DNA from: Brevibacillus brevis
Lineage (GTDB): Bacteria; Bacillota; Bacilli; Brevibacillales; Brevibacillaceae
Reading direction: 5' to 3'
Assembly (NCBI RefSeq): GCF_022026395.1
Contig: NZ_CP041767.1
Span: 4,794,501-4,858,500, forward strand
Length of the DNA stretch: 64,000 nucleotides
Shown here piece by piece: positions 52,155 to 61,331 of the stretch. How positions within the stretch are numbered: the first letter of the stretch is position 1; the number at the start of each line of letters is the position of its first letter. The notes below the pieces were generated by a model that made no database searches, was not told the DNA's origin, and saw nothing but the letters and a program-made list of their open reading frames with translations. A program made the translations under genes and the position numbers.

Positions 52155-53033
52155 ATGAGTATGCAAGAAGGCTATATTGACGTTCCTGGTGGAAGAGTAT
52201 GGTACAGTCGCGTCGGCGAGGGGGAGAAAACGCCTCTGATCGTCCTTCACGGCGGACCTGGCAATACGCATGACCCGCTCAAATCAACGCTCCATGTCTT
52301 AGGCAACGACAGACCCGTCATTTTCTACGATCAGCTGGGTTCAGGAAATTCCGATCGCCCGACTGATCTGACTCTTTGGAAAACCGAACGCTTTGTGGAG
52401 GAGCTCGCTTACATCAGACAAGCCCTTGACTTAAAAGAGGTTCACATTCTGGGGCATTCGTGGGGTACGATGCTGGCAGCAGCTTATTTGGTAGATGCCA
52501 AGCCGGAAGGGTTACAAAGTATCATCTTCTCCAGCCCATGCCTGAGCGCAGAGCGTTGGAAACAGGACGCAGATCGTTTAATCGAGCAATTGCCAGTGGA
52601 TGTGCAACAAACCATCGCCACACACGAGGAGCAGGGTACCACTGATTCACAAGAATATCAGGATGCCATGAAGGAATACTACAAGCGCCATGTGTGCCGC
52701 CTTGATCCAATGCCAACAGTCATGATAGAAAGCCGTCCAAAAGCGAACAAAGAAGTGTACATGACGATGTGGGGACCGTCTGAGTTTTGTCCAACAGGGA
52801 ATCTGAAAACATTCGACTACACACCCCAGCTGCATCAAATCAACATCCCTTCCCTGTTCGTTTGCGGCCGTTTTGATGAAGCGACGCCAGAATCGACAGG
52901 TTATTATCAGTCTCTGGTGCCAAACGCCGAGCTCCATGTCTTTGAAAACAGCTCGCATGTCGGCTATTTGGAAGAGACAGACGAATACGTGCAAGTGATC
53001 CGCCGTTTTTTGCAAAAAGCAGATACAAAATAA
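52155..53033 (+). CDS. Proline iminopeptidase-family alpha/beta hydrolase
   Basis: About 292 residues. HGGPGNTH oxyanion motif, nucleophile elbow LGHSWGTM, late Asp in [13 protein letters not shown] and His in [10 protein letters not shown] complete the catalytic set of the prolyl aminopeptidase (S33) family, which removes N-terminal proline from small peptides. AAGTGGAGGC precedes ATG 52155. The regulator boxes at 52050 are placed to influence it as well as the divergent operon. Confidence 0.9.
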   Translation: MSMQEGYIDVPGGRVWYSRVGEGEKTPLIVLHGGPGNTHDPLKSTLHVLGNDRPVIFYDQLGSGNSDRPTDLTLWKTERFVEELAYIRQALDLKEVHILGHSWGTMLAAAYLVDAKPEGLQSIIFSSPCLSAERWKQDADRLIEQLPVDVQQTIATHEEQGTTDSQEYQDAMKEYYKRHVCRLDPMPTVMIESRPKANKEVYMTMWGPSEFCPTGNLKTFDYTPQLHQINIPSLFVCGRFDEATPESTGYYQSLVPNAELHVFENSSHVGYLEETDEYVQVIRRFLQKADTK

Positions 53034-53037
53034 AAAA

Positions 53038-53077
53038 ACGGAAAAACTTCGTATCGCCGACGATGCGAGTTTTTCCG
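53038..53077. terminator. Bidirectional terminator
   Basis: CGGAAAAACTTCGTATCG pairs with CGATGCGAGTTTTTCCG with two mismatches; the A-run and T-run flank the stem. It separates the iminopeptidase from the convergent small membrane protein gene. Confidence 0.75.
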
Positions 53078-53082
53078 AACCC

Positions 53083-53379
53083 TCATTCTTTTTTTAAGTA
53101 AAGAAGGAAATTAAGGATGTTTAGCCCTACAATGATTAAAAACATATAGGTAGACATAGCGTCTCCACCTAGGTTCAATTCATCAGCTATATAACCCATC
53201 ATCATAAGATTCGTTCCAGAAACGGTTACGGAAATTGCTGAAATCATGCTCAGTGTGAATCCATTGACAAGATTACCTTGTTTCTTTTGAAGCAACAAAG
53301 CAACGGAAATAACTGCTAAACTTATGATAAAAGTAATCAAAACGAATCTTAATAAATCGTTTATCTCCACCCCGGCCAT
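53083..53379 (-). CDS. Small membrane protein, function unknown
   Basis: About 98 residues with three hydrophobic segments (FVLITFIISLAVISVALLL; SMISAISVTVSGTNLMMMGY; MFLIIVGLNILNFLLYL). I recognise no family. AGGGGGATGATT precedes ATG 53379. AT-richer than its neighbours. Monocistronic, between terminators. Confidence 0.65.
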   Translation of the reverse strand: MAGVEINDLLRFVLITFIISLAVISVALLLQKKQGNLVNGFTLSMISAISVTVSGTNLMMMGYIADELNLGGDAMSTYMFLIIVGLNILNFLLYLKKE

Positions 53380-53413
53380 AATCATCCCCCTAGTCTGTCA
53401 AATGGAAAAACGC

Positions 53414-53457
53414 AGCTGTCCGAAGTAGATCCTCGGCAGAATCACTTCGAACAGCCT
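53414..53457 (-). terminator. Terminator of the PBP operon
   Basis: AGCTGTCCGAAGT pairs with ACTTCGAACAGCC (one mismatch). On the minus strand CGTTTTTCC follows. It begins 23 bases beyond the stop at 53480. Confidence 0.8.
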
Positions 53458-53479
53458 ATTTTTCTCCCTATCTATCCTG

Positions 53480-55489
53480 TTATTTCAATCCAATATACTT
53501 GTCATACACATCGTACACGGAACGTGAGATGATCGCAGCCGATCTTCCCCCATAACCACCCTCTGGAACGATTACGGCTACTGCCAGGACCGGATTGTCG
53601 ACAGGCGCATACGAAATGCTGACACCATTCGTAATGCGGGCATGCATTTTCCACTTTGTCTTTTTCTGTCCTGTTTTCTCATCTGTCACCGTTACCGGTA
53701 CATAAATGTCTTGCTCAGATGTACCCGTTTTTGCAGCTACCTGAAACGGCATTCCCGCATACGCGCGGACTGCTGTTCCCCCTGGCTTCGCCACCATCAC
53801 CATGCCTTGCTCCAAAATGTCCCAATATTTATCTGAGTGAGGAAAGGTACTCATCGTTTTTGGCGTGTGCGTTTTCACCAGTTTTCCTTTTGCATCTGTA
53901 ATCTTATCTACCATCTGCGGCTGCAAACGTACCCCTTTATTTGCAAGTGTCGCTGCATACTGAGCCAATTGCATCGTCGTCGCCCGAACTTGTTGCCCAA
54001 AGGAAGCCTGCACCATCGCGGCTAATGGTCCGTAGTTTTCATCCATCACCAAATAGTCTTCTTTGCCTTTGTTTTCATTCGGCAAATCCACACCAGTCTG
54101 AACGCCTAATCCGAACGCATGATAGTACGATTGCAGTACAGACGCTGACTCTTTTCCTTTTCGACGGGACAGCTCCTCCCCGATTCTCGCCATGTACGTA
54201 TTCGATGATTTTTGCAGGGAAATCGGAGGGGTAATGATGCCATGCGCTTTGGAATTGTCGTTCTTAATCCGATCTGTACCACGTCCATAGTGATACACAC
54301 CTCCATCATTCCAACGGTCGGAGGGAGTAATGATGCCTTCCTGCAAACCGAGCAAAACTGTAATCGGCTTGAGGACAGACCCTGATGGCACGATTGAGCC
54401 CGGGTGCTTGTAGCCCTCCTGGATGGCCGACTCGCCATTTAATGGCCGCGTGTCGTAAGGGGCTTCCCGAATCGTCCCATTCGTCACCGCCAGCTTGATC
54501 TGGTCATACATTTTTTGATCGGGTCCCTCAATCCATACGTTTGGATCGTATTCAGGATAGCTGACCATCGCGACGACCTTGCCTGTCTTAACCTCGACCG
54601 CCACGACGTATGCTCCCTTTGCCCCCCTCGCCTCAGGGATGGTTGCACGCATCTTCGGAAGAAACTCTCGGATCGAATCCCGGATACCTAGCTGTACCCG
54701 TTGATCAATGGTGAGATACACATGATTGCCCGGAATAGATGGAACTTCCTCCACTTGCTTCACTACCGTTTGATCTGCTGCGACCTCATACATCCGGTAA
54801 CCGTTACTCCCGCGAAGCTCTTTTTCGTAAGACAATTCAATTCCATCCAGCCCGACTAACTGGTTCGGTAAATACTGCGTACTCTCATCCTTATAGGAGG
54901 CGAGCTTCACATTTTCAGCAATGTGGAAGGGCCGGACATACCCAACCGCCTGTACAGCGATTTGCTTCGGATCATATTTTCTGATCGGTTTTGTCACGAC
55001 TTCAATCCCCGGCAAATCACCGCGATGCTCACCCAATACCGCGATTTCTTTATTCGTCAAATCCACCTTCAGCTCTTTCTCTAAATAGCGCGGCAATTGT
55101 CGCGCCGCTTCCACATACTTGCCTTTCTCGTAGGCATAGCCGACATCCATCTTTTTTAACAGCGTGGCCTTGTCGAGGCTCAGTATTTTCTCCAGCTTTT
55201 CCACCAGGTCAACGTACGCTTTCTGCTCCATGATCTCTTGTTCACGGAAGACGGCGAGATGGGAAGGCCGACTTTCGGCAATGACATATCCGTTGCGGTC
55301 ATAAATGTTTCCACGCATAGCGGGAATGTAATCTTTTTTATACGATCTGTCTGCCAGCTCATTTGCATAACTGCTCCCTTGCTGGATTTGGATTTGCGCC
55401 AATCTCAAAATGATAACCACAAACATCAGAAATACGACGATATAGACGATTTGCAGCCGTTTCACACGATCGTTTTTTTCTTCCTTCAT
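53480..55489 (-). CDS. Class B penicillin-binding protein (PBP2-type transpeptidase)
   Basis: 669 residues: membrane helix 12-32, dimerisation domain (about 55-240; RGNIYDRNGYVIAES), transpeptidase domain with SVLK (Ser371), SSN (in LQKSSNTYMARIG) and KTGTSEQ. It crosslinks peptidoglycan at the outer membrane face. The start is 12 bases after the stop of the upstream PBP, so the two form an operon. The large domain and two-helix PBP2/MrdA-like organisation suggest elongation or sporulation use; which one cannot be read here. Confidence 0.93.
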   Translation of the reverse strand: MKEEKNDRVKRLQIVYIVVFLMFVVIILRLAQIQIQQGSSYANELADRSYKKDYIPAMRGNIYDRNGYVIAESRPSHLAVFREQEIMEQKAYVDLVEKLEKILSLDKATLLKKMDVGYAYEKGKYVEAARQLPRYLEKELKVDLTNKEIAVLGEHRGDLPGIEVVTKPIRKYDPKQIAVQAVGYVRPFHIAENVKLASYKDESTQYLPNQLVGLDGIELSYEKELRGSNGYRMYEVAADQTVVKQVEEVPSIPGNHVYLTIDQRVQLGIRDSIREFLPKMRATIPEARGAKGAYVVAVEVKTGKVVAMVSYPEYDPNVWIEGPDQKMYDQIKLAVTNGTIREAPYDTRPLNGESAIQEGYKHPGSIVPSGSVLKPITVLLGLQEGIITPSDRWNDGGVYHYGRGTDRIKNDNSKAHGIITPPISLQKSSNTYMARIGEELSRRKGKESASVLQSYYHAFGLGVQTGVDLPNENKGKEDYLVMDENYGPLAAMVQASFGQQVRATTMQLAQYAATLANKGVRLQPQMVDKITDAKGKLVKTHTPKTMSTFPHSDKYWDILEQGMVMVAKPGGTAVRAYAGMPFQVAAKTGTSEQDIYVPVTVTDEKTGQKKTKWKMHARITNGVSISYAPVDNPVLAVAVIVPEGGYGGRSAAIISRSVYDVYDKYIGLK

Positions 55490-55500
55490 ACTTGCTCTCC

Positions 55501-57552
55501 CTAATTTTTCAGTACCTTCGTGAAAATCCGTTTGATACGTGCATCGAGTACATGACTGCCACCCCGACCACGAACATCTTCTATCATCATGGTAACCAGC
55601 AAACGCGGATCATCTACATTAAAAACGGCGTACCAACCGTTTTCCAGCCCAAGCTCGCCTTTTTTCTGCTTTAGTTCAGCTGTTCCAGTCTTGCCCGCCA
55701 TGCGAATACCAGGCACGCGTGCTCCTCGTCCTGTGCCGCGCGGATCTTCCATAACCTGTATCAAATGCTGCTTCACCGTACTCGCCACATCTGCAGGTAT
55801 GACATTCGTCTTCCAATACCCGTCTTTTTTGTCTTCCTGCAACAGTGATGGATGAACGATATTCCCGTCATTTGCAAAAGCGCTGTATACCAACGCGAGG
55901 TGAAGCGGCGTCATCGTTACCTCGCCCTGACCGTAACCGGAGTCTGCCAATTGAATCTCGTTTTTGAAACCATCGTTATACAGCTTCGACTTTTCCAGTG
56001 GATATGGAATCGGGAGAGCTTCATGGAATCCAAGCAGCTCGCTCTTTTTCACGAATTGCCCCTCCCCCATGGAGAGCGCCGCTTTCGCGAAATAAATATT
56101 GTCGGAGTACACCAATGCTTTTTCCAAATTGACAGGTCCCCCGTAATCGCTGACCCGCGTTACCTCGTATCCACCCCAGGACGCATCCTTTTGCCAATGC
56201 AGTCCGCGGACGTGGATACTGTCCGAAGAGGTAATTGCACCTGACTCAAGGCCAATCGCTGCCGTAATCGGCTTGAAGGTGGAGCCCGGCGCAAACCCGC
56301 GCGCGAATCGATTCAGAAACGGCTTTTGCGGGTTTTCATTCAGTTGCTTCCATTCTGTAGCCGACATCCCAAGCACAAACGCATTCGGATCAAAGGAAGG
56401 AGAATTGACGAGCGCCAGTATTTCCCCGGTCTTTGGTGAGATGGCCGCAGCCGTGCCTGCTTCGTTTTTCAGCTCCTGGTAAATCGTTTTCTGTACTTCA
56501 GCATCTATGGTTAATGCCAGTGGCTGTCCATGCTTGGCAAAGCGTTCCGCCACGGTCTTTTTTTCCGTTCCATCTGCATCCGTGATGATAATGCGCCCAC
56601 CTGTACTCCCTCTTAGCTTCTCCTCAAAAATCTGTTCCAGTCCTGATTTTCCAATCACATCGGACGTTTTATAGCCCTGATTCTTTCGCTTCTCGTACTC
56701 TTCCTGATTGATCGCTCCTACATAGCCAACCAGATGGGCCGTCGCGTCCTGATAGGGATAGTAACGGACCTTCTTTTTGTGCAATTTGAGCCCTTCTGTT
56801 TTTTCTAATTGTTTGAGGCGTTCATCGTCCTGTGGCAGCGTGGCGATCCGGATAAACTTTGCCGACTTGCTTGTCGTAGCTTGTACCTTCGAGGTGAGGT
56901 CATCCAACGGAATTTGCAAAAGCTTGCTGACCGCCATTTTCCCGGTCTGTGACGTCTGGCTCCATTCTCCCGGATTTATCCCGATATCTACCACGATACG
57001 CTCTGTTGCCAATGGCCGCCCTGCCCGATCCGTGATTTCACCTCGTCTGGGATACACCGTATTGGCTCTTACTTTGTCCCCTTCTTTCATTTCTGGAAAA
57101 ATAAAAGAAGGATTCCAATGAATGTACCAATCCTCCAAGTCGTTCTGCGTTTCTTTGACTAGCGTCGCTTTTCCCGTAAAGGAAATCGGTTCAATGAAAG
57201 TTTCCATCGTCAGCCGGTAATGAAAGTTGATCTGCCCATCCTCACCTGGCAAAACGTCGCCATTGTACATCGGCTCGACCACAATCGCTTTGGCCTCGAT
57301 TCCTCCGTAAATGTTTTGATAACGTGAAACGAATTCTTCTTTGTTGATGGTCCTTTTTGTATGTAAAGAAAGCTGCTCGTACATGTCAGAGAATTTCTGT
57401 TCTCCCCATTTTGTCGTATACGCGGTGAATGCGGCCTTTGCTCTCTCGCCTTCCGACTGCGTAGTGTCCTTCCAAAAGTCCCAGAAAAGATAGAAAAAAC
57501 CTGAAAGAACAACGACAAAAACCGTCCAAAATACTATCCATGTCTTTTTCAC
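55501..57552 (-). CDS. Class B penicillin-binding protein with MecA_N-type NTF2-like domain
   Basis: 683 residues: helix 7-23, NTF2-like N-terminal transpeptidase domain (about 35-150), PBP dimer domain (about 165-320; RRGEITDRAGRPLA), and transpeptidase with STFK (Ser424), SDN (483-485), KTGTAE. The domain order is that of S. aureus PBP2a and B. subtilis PbpC (PBP3), low-affinity, beta-lactam-tolerant enzymes. GTG 57552 follows GGAAGGTGA. It heads the two-PBP operon, downstream of an FHA-type regulator. Confidence 0.93.
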   Translation of the reverse strand: MKKTWIVFWTVFVVVLSGFFYLFWDFWKDTTQSEGERAKAAFTAYTTKWGEQKFSDMYEQLSLHTKRTINKEEFVSRYQNIYGGIEAKAIVVEPMYNGDVLPGEDGQINFHYRLTMETFIEPISFTGKATLVKETQNDLEDWYIHWNPSFIFPEMKEGDKVRANTVYPRRGEITDRAGRPLATERIVVDIGINPGEWSQTSQTGKMAVSKLLQIPLDDLTSKVQATTSKSAKFIRIATLPQDDERLKQLEKTEGLKLHKKKVRYYPYQDATAHLVGYVGAINQEEYEKRKNQGYKTSDVIGKSGLEQIFEEKLRGSTGGRIIITDADGTEKKTVAERFAKHGQPLALTIDAEVQKTIYQELKNEAGTAAAISPKTGEILALVNSPSFDPNAFVLGMSATEWKQLNENPQKPFLNRFARGFAPGSTFKPITAAIGLESGAITSSDSIHVRGLHWQKDASWGGYEVTRVSDYGGPVNLEKALVYSDNIYFAKAALSMGEGQFVKKSELLGFHEALPIPYPLEKSKLYNDGFKNEIQLADSGYGQGEVTMTPLHLALVYSAFANDGNIVHPSLLQEDKKDGYWKTNVIPADVASTVKQHLIQVMEDPRGTGRGARVPGIRMAGKTGTAELKQKKGELGLENGWYAVFNVDDPRLLVTMMIEDVRGRGGSHVLDARIKRIFTKVLKN

Positions 57553-57677
57553 TAGTCATTCACCTTCCCTATCACACGATATTACAGTCGGATACCATAA
57601 TATATGGAAAAAAGATGATGACATGATGAGACTATTCTCATAGTACGATGATAAGTGTCAGATAGTTACATCAAATG

Positions 57678-57706
57678 CAAAAAAACACAGGAAATTTATC
57701 CTGTGT
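57678..57706 (-). terminator. Terminator of the FHA-regulator gene
   Basis: ACACAGGA-AATT-TATCCTGTGT with a TTTTTTTGC tail on the minus strand, 16 bases beyond the stop. Confidence 0.8.
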
Positions 57707-57721
57707 CTGTCGTACTGCCTA

Positions 57722-58414
57722 CTATTCTTCCCACATGTAACCAAAGCGCGGGATCGTGGTGACATTCTCGCCATATCTGCCCAGCCGCTTACGCAAGCGA
57801 TAAACGAGAGCGTTGATCTCGGCTCGTCCAACATCGGGAACACTGCTCTCAGCATTCAGCAACCGCTCCGGCCAGACGAGTACCATGATTTCCTCATAGC
57901 TAACCGCCTGATTCGCACGTTGGTACAAAAGCATGAGCAAGTCCATATCTTTTCCGGTCAAATGGATTCTCGCACCATCGAGACGGATTTCTCTGCGTTC
58001 CAGATTGATGACCAAGCCGGAAGTAGAGGTAGTTTCTTTTGGATACGTCAAAGGGAATGAGAACTCCCGTGTCACATCCATCTCGCTACCCTCTGCAAAA
58101 AATATCATTTCTACCACGCCTTTGGCCAGCGTAATATGATCACCATGATAAAGAAAATGGGGTGCCTGCTGTATCGGCATTCCGTTCACTTCTGTCCCAT
58201 GCTTGCTTTGCAAATCAGAAATCGTATATTGGTTATTGATTTTCCGTATCACTGCATGCCTTCTGGATATATACGGACTGGAAAAAGCAATGTCTGGTTG
58301 TAATTGATTGCCCCGTCTCCCAATCGTACACTCTTCCTTATGTAGAAACTGACGCTTTTGAAGCTGTTCGGGGTCTCCCTTTTTGATCAATACATATATG
58401 CCGTCGTCCAACAT
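57722..58414 (-). CDS. FHA-domain winged-helix transcriptional regulator
   Basis: 230 residues combining an FHA phosphothreonine-binding domain (about 28-97: TIGRRGNQLQPDIAF, SRRHAVIRKI, DLQSKHGTEVNG) with an OmpR-type winged helix at the C-terminus (about 150-228, IHLTGKDMDLLMLLYQRAN...INALVYRLRKRLG). The classical phospeptide-binding Gly-Arg, Ser-x-x-His and Asn-Gly residues are all present. It likely links a Ser/Thr kinase signal to transcription; the two-PBP operon 170 bases downstream is the obvious candidate target. CGAGGTGATGA precedes ATG 58414. Confidence 0.88.
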   Translation of the reverse strand: MLDDGIYVLIKKGDPEQLQKRQFLHKEECTIGRRGNQLQPDIAFSSPYISRRHAVIRKINNQYTISDLQSKHGTEVNGMPIQQAPHFLYHGDHITLAKGVVEMIFFAEGSEMDVTREFSFPLTYPKETTSTSGLVINLERREIRLDGARIHLTGKDMDLLMLLYQRANQAVSYEEIMVLVWPERLLNAESSVPDVGRAEINALVYRLRKRLGRYGENVTTIPRFGYMWEE

Positions 58415-58448
58415 TCATCACCTCGAAAAGAGTTGGAGCTATCAGTAT

Positions 58449-58478
58449 TTATTACAGTACAAATTACGTATAAGTCAA
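58449..58478 (-). promoter_or_regulatory. Promoter of the FHA-regulator gene
   Basis: On the minus strand TTGACT (58478-58473), 18-base spacer, TAATAA (58454-58449), 35 bases before ATG 58414. Confidence 0.5.
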
Positions 58479-58610
58479 CACTTTTTTGAACATATATTAA
58501 TAGCAAAAAAGCCGCCAATTGTCCAGCCAACGAAAGTGACCGGGCGATTGACAGCTCTATATCATCGCTATCCACAAACGAATAGCGCTTGATTTTCTAT
58601 GTTGATCGTC

Positions 58611-58940
58611 TTAGGAGCAGCGCTTGAGAGCAGCGAATTTTTTCGGTTCAATCGCCAGTAGATGACAATCGCCGTTCGGAATAAACAGTTTATAGGAAAC
58701 TCCCTTTGGCACAACGATAAACTCTCCGGCTTCGACCCATATATTACGCTCGTGGTACATCAGCAGCAGTCTGCCTTTGACGACAAACAGCAGTTCATCT
58801 TTCTGGTCATTTTGTTGCCAAGGATACTCACCTTGCAGCTTCTCTAGCTTAATAGACGTATCATTCATCTCTCCGACAACCAGAGAGCCCCAGGAATCTT
58901 GCAAGCGTGATAAATGTTGTGCGACGTTCACCTTTTCCAT
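58611..58940 (-). CDS. Cupin-domain protein
   Basis: 109-residue single-domain cupin with the two conserved segments (KDELLFVVKGRLLLMYHERN... and EAGEFIVVPKGVSYKLFIPNG). Metal-site residues are reduced relative to classical cupins (no HxH), so binding rather than catalysis is possible. GGGGAGAGGATCATC precedes ATG 58940. Function unknown. Confidence 0.82.
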   Translation of the reverse strand: MEKVNVAQHLSRLQDSWGSLVVGEMNDTSIKLEKLQGEYPWQQNDQKDELLFVVKGRLLLMYHERNIWVEAGEFIVVPKGVSYKLFIPNGDCHLLAIEPKKFAALKRCS

Positions 58941-59060
58941 GATGATCCTCTCCCCTTTGCCTTCTACGATAATATAATTCGCAGGAGAGAGACATAGTAG
59001 CGAAATGATAAATCATCTCATAAGACGATGATAAGATACTGAAATTTCTGATACAGGAAA

Positions 59061-59097
59061 CAAAAACGGGCAGTCACCTTGAAGGCCTGCCCGTTAA
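59061..59097 (-). terminator. Terminator of the DUF2277 gene
   Basis: AACGGGCAG pairs with CTGCCCGTT around a 13-base loop; TTTTTG follows on the minus strand. Confidence 0.85.
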
Positions 59098-59123
59098 ATA
59101 GTCTGTTACTCTTTATCGTCTCA

Positions 59124-59399
59124 CTACTCTGTCGTGCCAAACCGTTTGGCGTTTCTCGCGCGAGCACGCTCGATCTCGACTTCTCGATTGCGTGGCTCTG
59201 CATTCGTCACGAGCGAATCCAGAAGGTTTTTCGCAACAACGGAGACCTCTTGGACCGCGCGGTAAAATGCCTCTTCATTTGCCTTCGAAGGCGTGTTGAA
59301 GCCCGAGAGTTTGCGCACGAATTGCAGGGCTGCTGCTTGAACCTCATCTTCTGTCGCAGGTGGGTCGAAGTTGAATAAGGTTTTGATGTTTCTGCACAT
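59124..59399 (-). CDS. DUF2277 family protein
   Basis: 91 residues starting MCRNIKTLFNFDPPATEDEV, the signature of DUF2277, a widespread small family of unknown function with a conserved CRNIxxLxNxxPP start. AGAAGGTGTAAGCG precedes ATG 59399. Monocistronic, with its own terminator. Confidence 0.9.
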   Translation of the reverse strand: MCRNIKTLFNFDPPATEDEVQAAALQFVRKLSGFNTPSKANEEAFYRAVQEVSVVAKNLLDSLVTNAEPRNREVEIERARARNAKRFGTTE

Positions 59400-59564
59400 C
59401 GCTTACACCTTCTGTTCCCTTTTTTGTATCATTCTACTATACATGAACGATGAATCGCTAGGGTTGCTGATTGCGCACGAAAGGGCCGTTTAGCACAGCA
59501 TTCATGTATAATGATTTTTAGATATTGATATATTGTCATTGGGGAACAGGTGGTGTGAACGAAG

Positions 59565-60056
59565 GTGGCAGACAACAAAAGAACGATAGTAATTTGCAAT
59601 GATGTGGGTCTTTATTTTGACGCTCTGACACGTGGTAAGCATTACGAAGTTTTAGCTGAGGACGAAGCAAAAGAACAGATAAGGGTTGTTGGTGACAATA
59701 ACCGAGCAAGATGGTTTAGAAAGTATTATTTCGTACCTGACGGGAATAGTGTACCAGTATTAGTTAACTGGACATTTGACGATACGATTCAAGATTCAAG
59801 TGAAGAATCTTTAGAACATATTGAGGTCACAGTCACCTTTAGTGAAGGTGACAAGAGATGGTGTTCCCTTTGCACTAAGGCTGGATTGTTGGGTTACATT
59901 GAGCGGAACATGGACGATAATGTTTTCTTAATAGAGAATCAGGTAATTGTGAAAAACTTTTCAAAAGAAGTAGTCACTGACGCATTAAAGCGATTAGACC
60001 AACAAAATCAACTACTAAGTTCAACCAAACCGTTTACTAAGGAGGTCAACCAGTAA
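59565..60056 (+). CDS. Small SH3-like/immunity-type protein, function unknown
   Basis: 163 residues. The first ~50 (VICNDVGLYFDALTRGKHYEVLAEDEAKEQIRVVGDN... ending YYFVP) look like the small SH3-like beta-barrel modules found in phage and polymorphic-toxin immunity proteins; the rest is not recognised. GTG 59565 is the start. Base composition is clearly AT-richer than the surrounding genes, as is the next gene, suggesting transfer. No toxin gene is adjacent. A hairpin overlaps its stop (60040-60075). Confidence 0.6.
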   Translation: MADNKRTIVICNDVGLYFDALTRGKHYEVLAEDEAKEQIRVVGDNNRARWFRKYYFVPDGNSVPVLVNWTFDDTIQDSSEESLEHIEVTVTFSEGDKRWCSLCTKAGLLGYIERNMDDNVFLIENQVIVKNFSKEVVTDALKRLDQQNQLLSSTKPFTKEVNQ

Positions 60057-60075
60057 AAACTGGCTAACCTCCTAA
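60040..60075 (+). terminator. Hairpin overlapping the stop codon
   Basis: AGGAGGTCAACCAGT pairs with ACTGGCTAACCTCCT around AAAA; the TAA stop (60054-60056) is in the loop. There is no T-run after it, so it is only a possible terminator or mRNA 3' stabiliser. Confidence 0.45.
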
Positions 60076-60114
60076 TACGAAAGGGCAGTAGTACGAAGAT
60101 TCGCCACAGAGAAC

Positions 60115-61047
60115 CTATTTAAAAATACGATCAATTTCGTTGATTTCTTCTTCTGTCAGGTGGACGTCTACTGTTTTTAAATTATCCAGCACTTGCTCTG
60201 CTCTTTGTGCTCCGGGAATGACAACATCAATTGAATGATGTGTGAAATACCAAGCAAGGACTATATGAGCAACTTCGGCATTTTTTTTATTTGAAATTTT
60301 ACGGAGCTGCTCTACCTTTTCTAGATTTCTTATAAAGTTATCGCCCTGGAAGTGAGGCATATCTTTGCGTAGATCATTGAATGTCATATCCTTATTGTAT
60401 TTACCGGCAAGCAAGCCTGATGCTAGTGGAAAGTATGGAATAAACGAGATATTATTCTCTGTCGTATATGGAAAGAATTCTTGTTCCGCTTCACGCTGCA
60501 GCAAATTGTAGTTTCCCTGTACTACATCGACATAACCATCCTTATTTGCTTCTTTCAATTGTTCCAGTGAAAAGTTAGAAACGCCAATTGCTCTAATTTT
60601 ACCTTCGTCCTTTAGCTGTTTTAAGACTCCAACCGCCTCATCTTTTGGTGTATCCTGATCTGGAGCATGAATATAAAATAAATCTATGTAATCTGTTTGT
60701 AGCCTTTTCAAACTATCTTCAACGGTTTGTTTTAAATAAGCAGGCGAATTATCCATGGTAACATCATTGCCGACAAGTGTAAGGCCACCTTTTGTTGCAA
60801 GGATGAGTTCATGACGCTTTCCTGCTTCTTTTATCACTTCACCTATTAGCTCCTCTGAACGTCCTGTTCCATAAAAAAACGCTGTATCTAAAAAATTCAC
60901 TCCATGGTTAATCGCAGCCCGCACCAAATCTTTCCCTACTTCTTCATTTAAATCAGGATAAATATTGTGGCCACCTACAGCGCTTGTTCCAAGTCCGATT
61001 GGATTGACAACTAAATCTGTTTTACCAATTCGTGTTTGTTTCGTCAT
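60115..61047 (-). CDS. Aldo/keto reductase
   Basis: About 310 residues of the AKR TIM barrel: GLGTSAVGG, catalytic Asp/Tyr/Lys region ([43 protein letters not shown]; Lys in [13 protein letters not shown] context), and C-terminal [20 protein letters not shown] with the NADPH phosphate site. ATG 61047 follows GAGGGAGTTG. AT-richer than the region. Likely an NADPH-dependent aldehyde or ketone reductase of unknown substrate. Confidence 0.92.
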   Translation of the reverse strand: MTKQTRIGKTDLVVNPIGLGTSAVGGHNIYPDLNEEVGKDLVRAAINHGVNFLDTAFFYGTGRSEELIGEVIKEAGKRHELILATKGGLTLVGNDVTMDNSPAYLKQTVEDSLKRLQTDYIDLFYIHAPDQDTPKDEAVGVLKQLKDEGKIRAIGVSNFSLEQLKEANKDGYVDVVQGNYNLLQREAEQEFFPYTTENNISFIPYFPLASGLLAGKYNKDMTFNDLRKDMPHFQGDNFIRNLEKVEQLRKISNKKNAEVAHIVLAWYFTHHSIDVVIPGAQRAEQVLDNLKTVDVHLTEEEINEIDRIFK

Positions 61048-61331
61048 TCTCTTCAACTCCCTCTCATTTTAAGCTTAGCGTACGTTTTTCGCGTGAGGTT
61101 TTTACCGGGATCTACATCATAATTCATTACGTTACGTAAGCTTCAAGTGCAAAATGGATTTTTTTGAATATTCGCATGAAAATATTGTTTTTCTTTAGGG
61201 ACCTGGAGCCTAATGGCATGTTGCCGCTCGCCCTATGCCGAGGATGAGAATAACCTCTTGTCCGAACAACCGCTCTGCTATAAACGATATATCTGTGGAA
61301 GACGTATAACACGGTCTGATGGCTTGTAAAA
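61048..61331. other. Intergenic, no gene recognised
   Basis: About 285 bases between the aldo/keto reductase and AraC genes, both minus strand. It should hold the reductase promoter. No ribosome site with an open frame, repeat or clear terminator was found. Confidence 0.45.
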
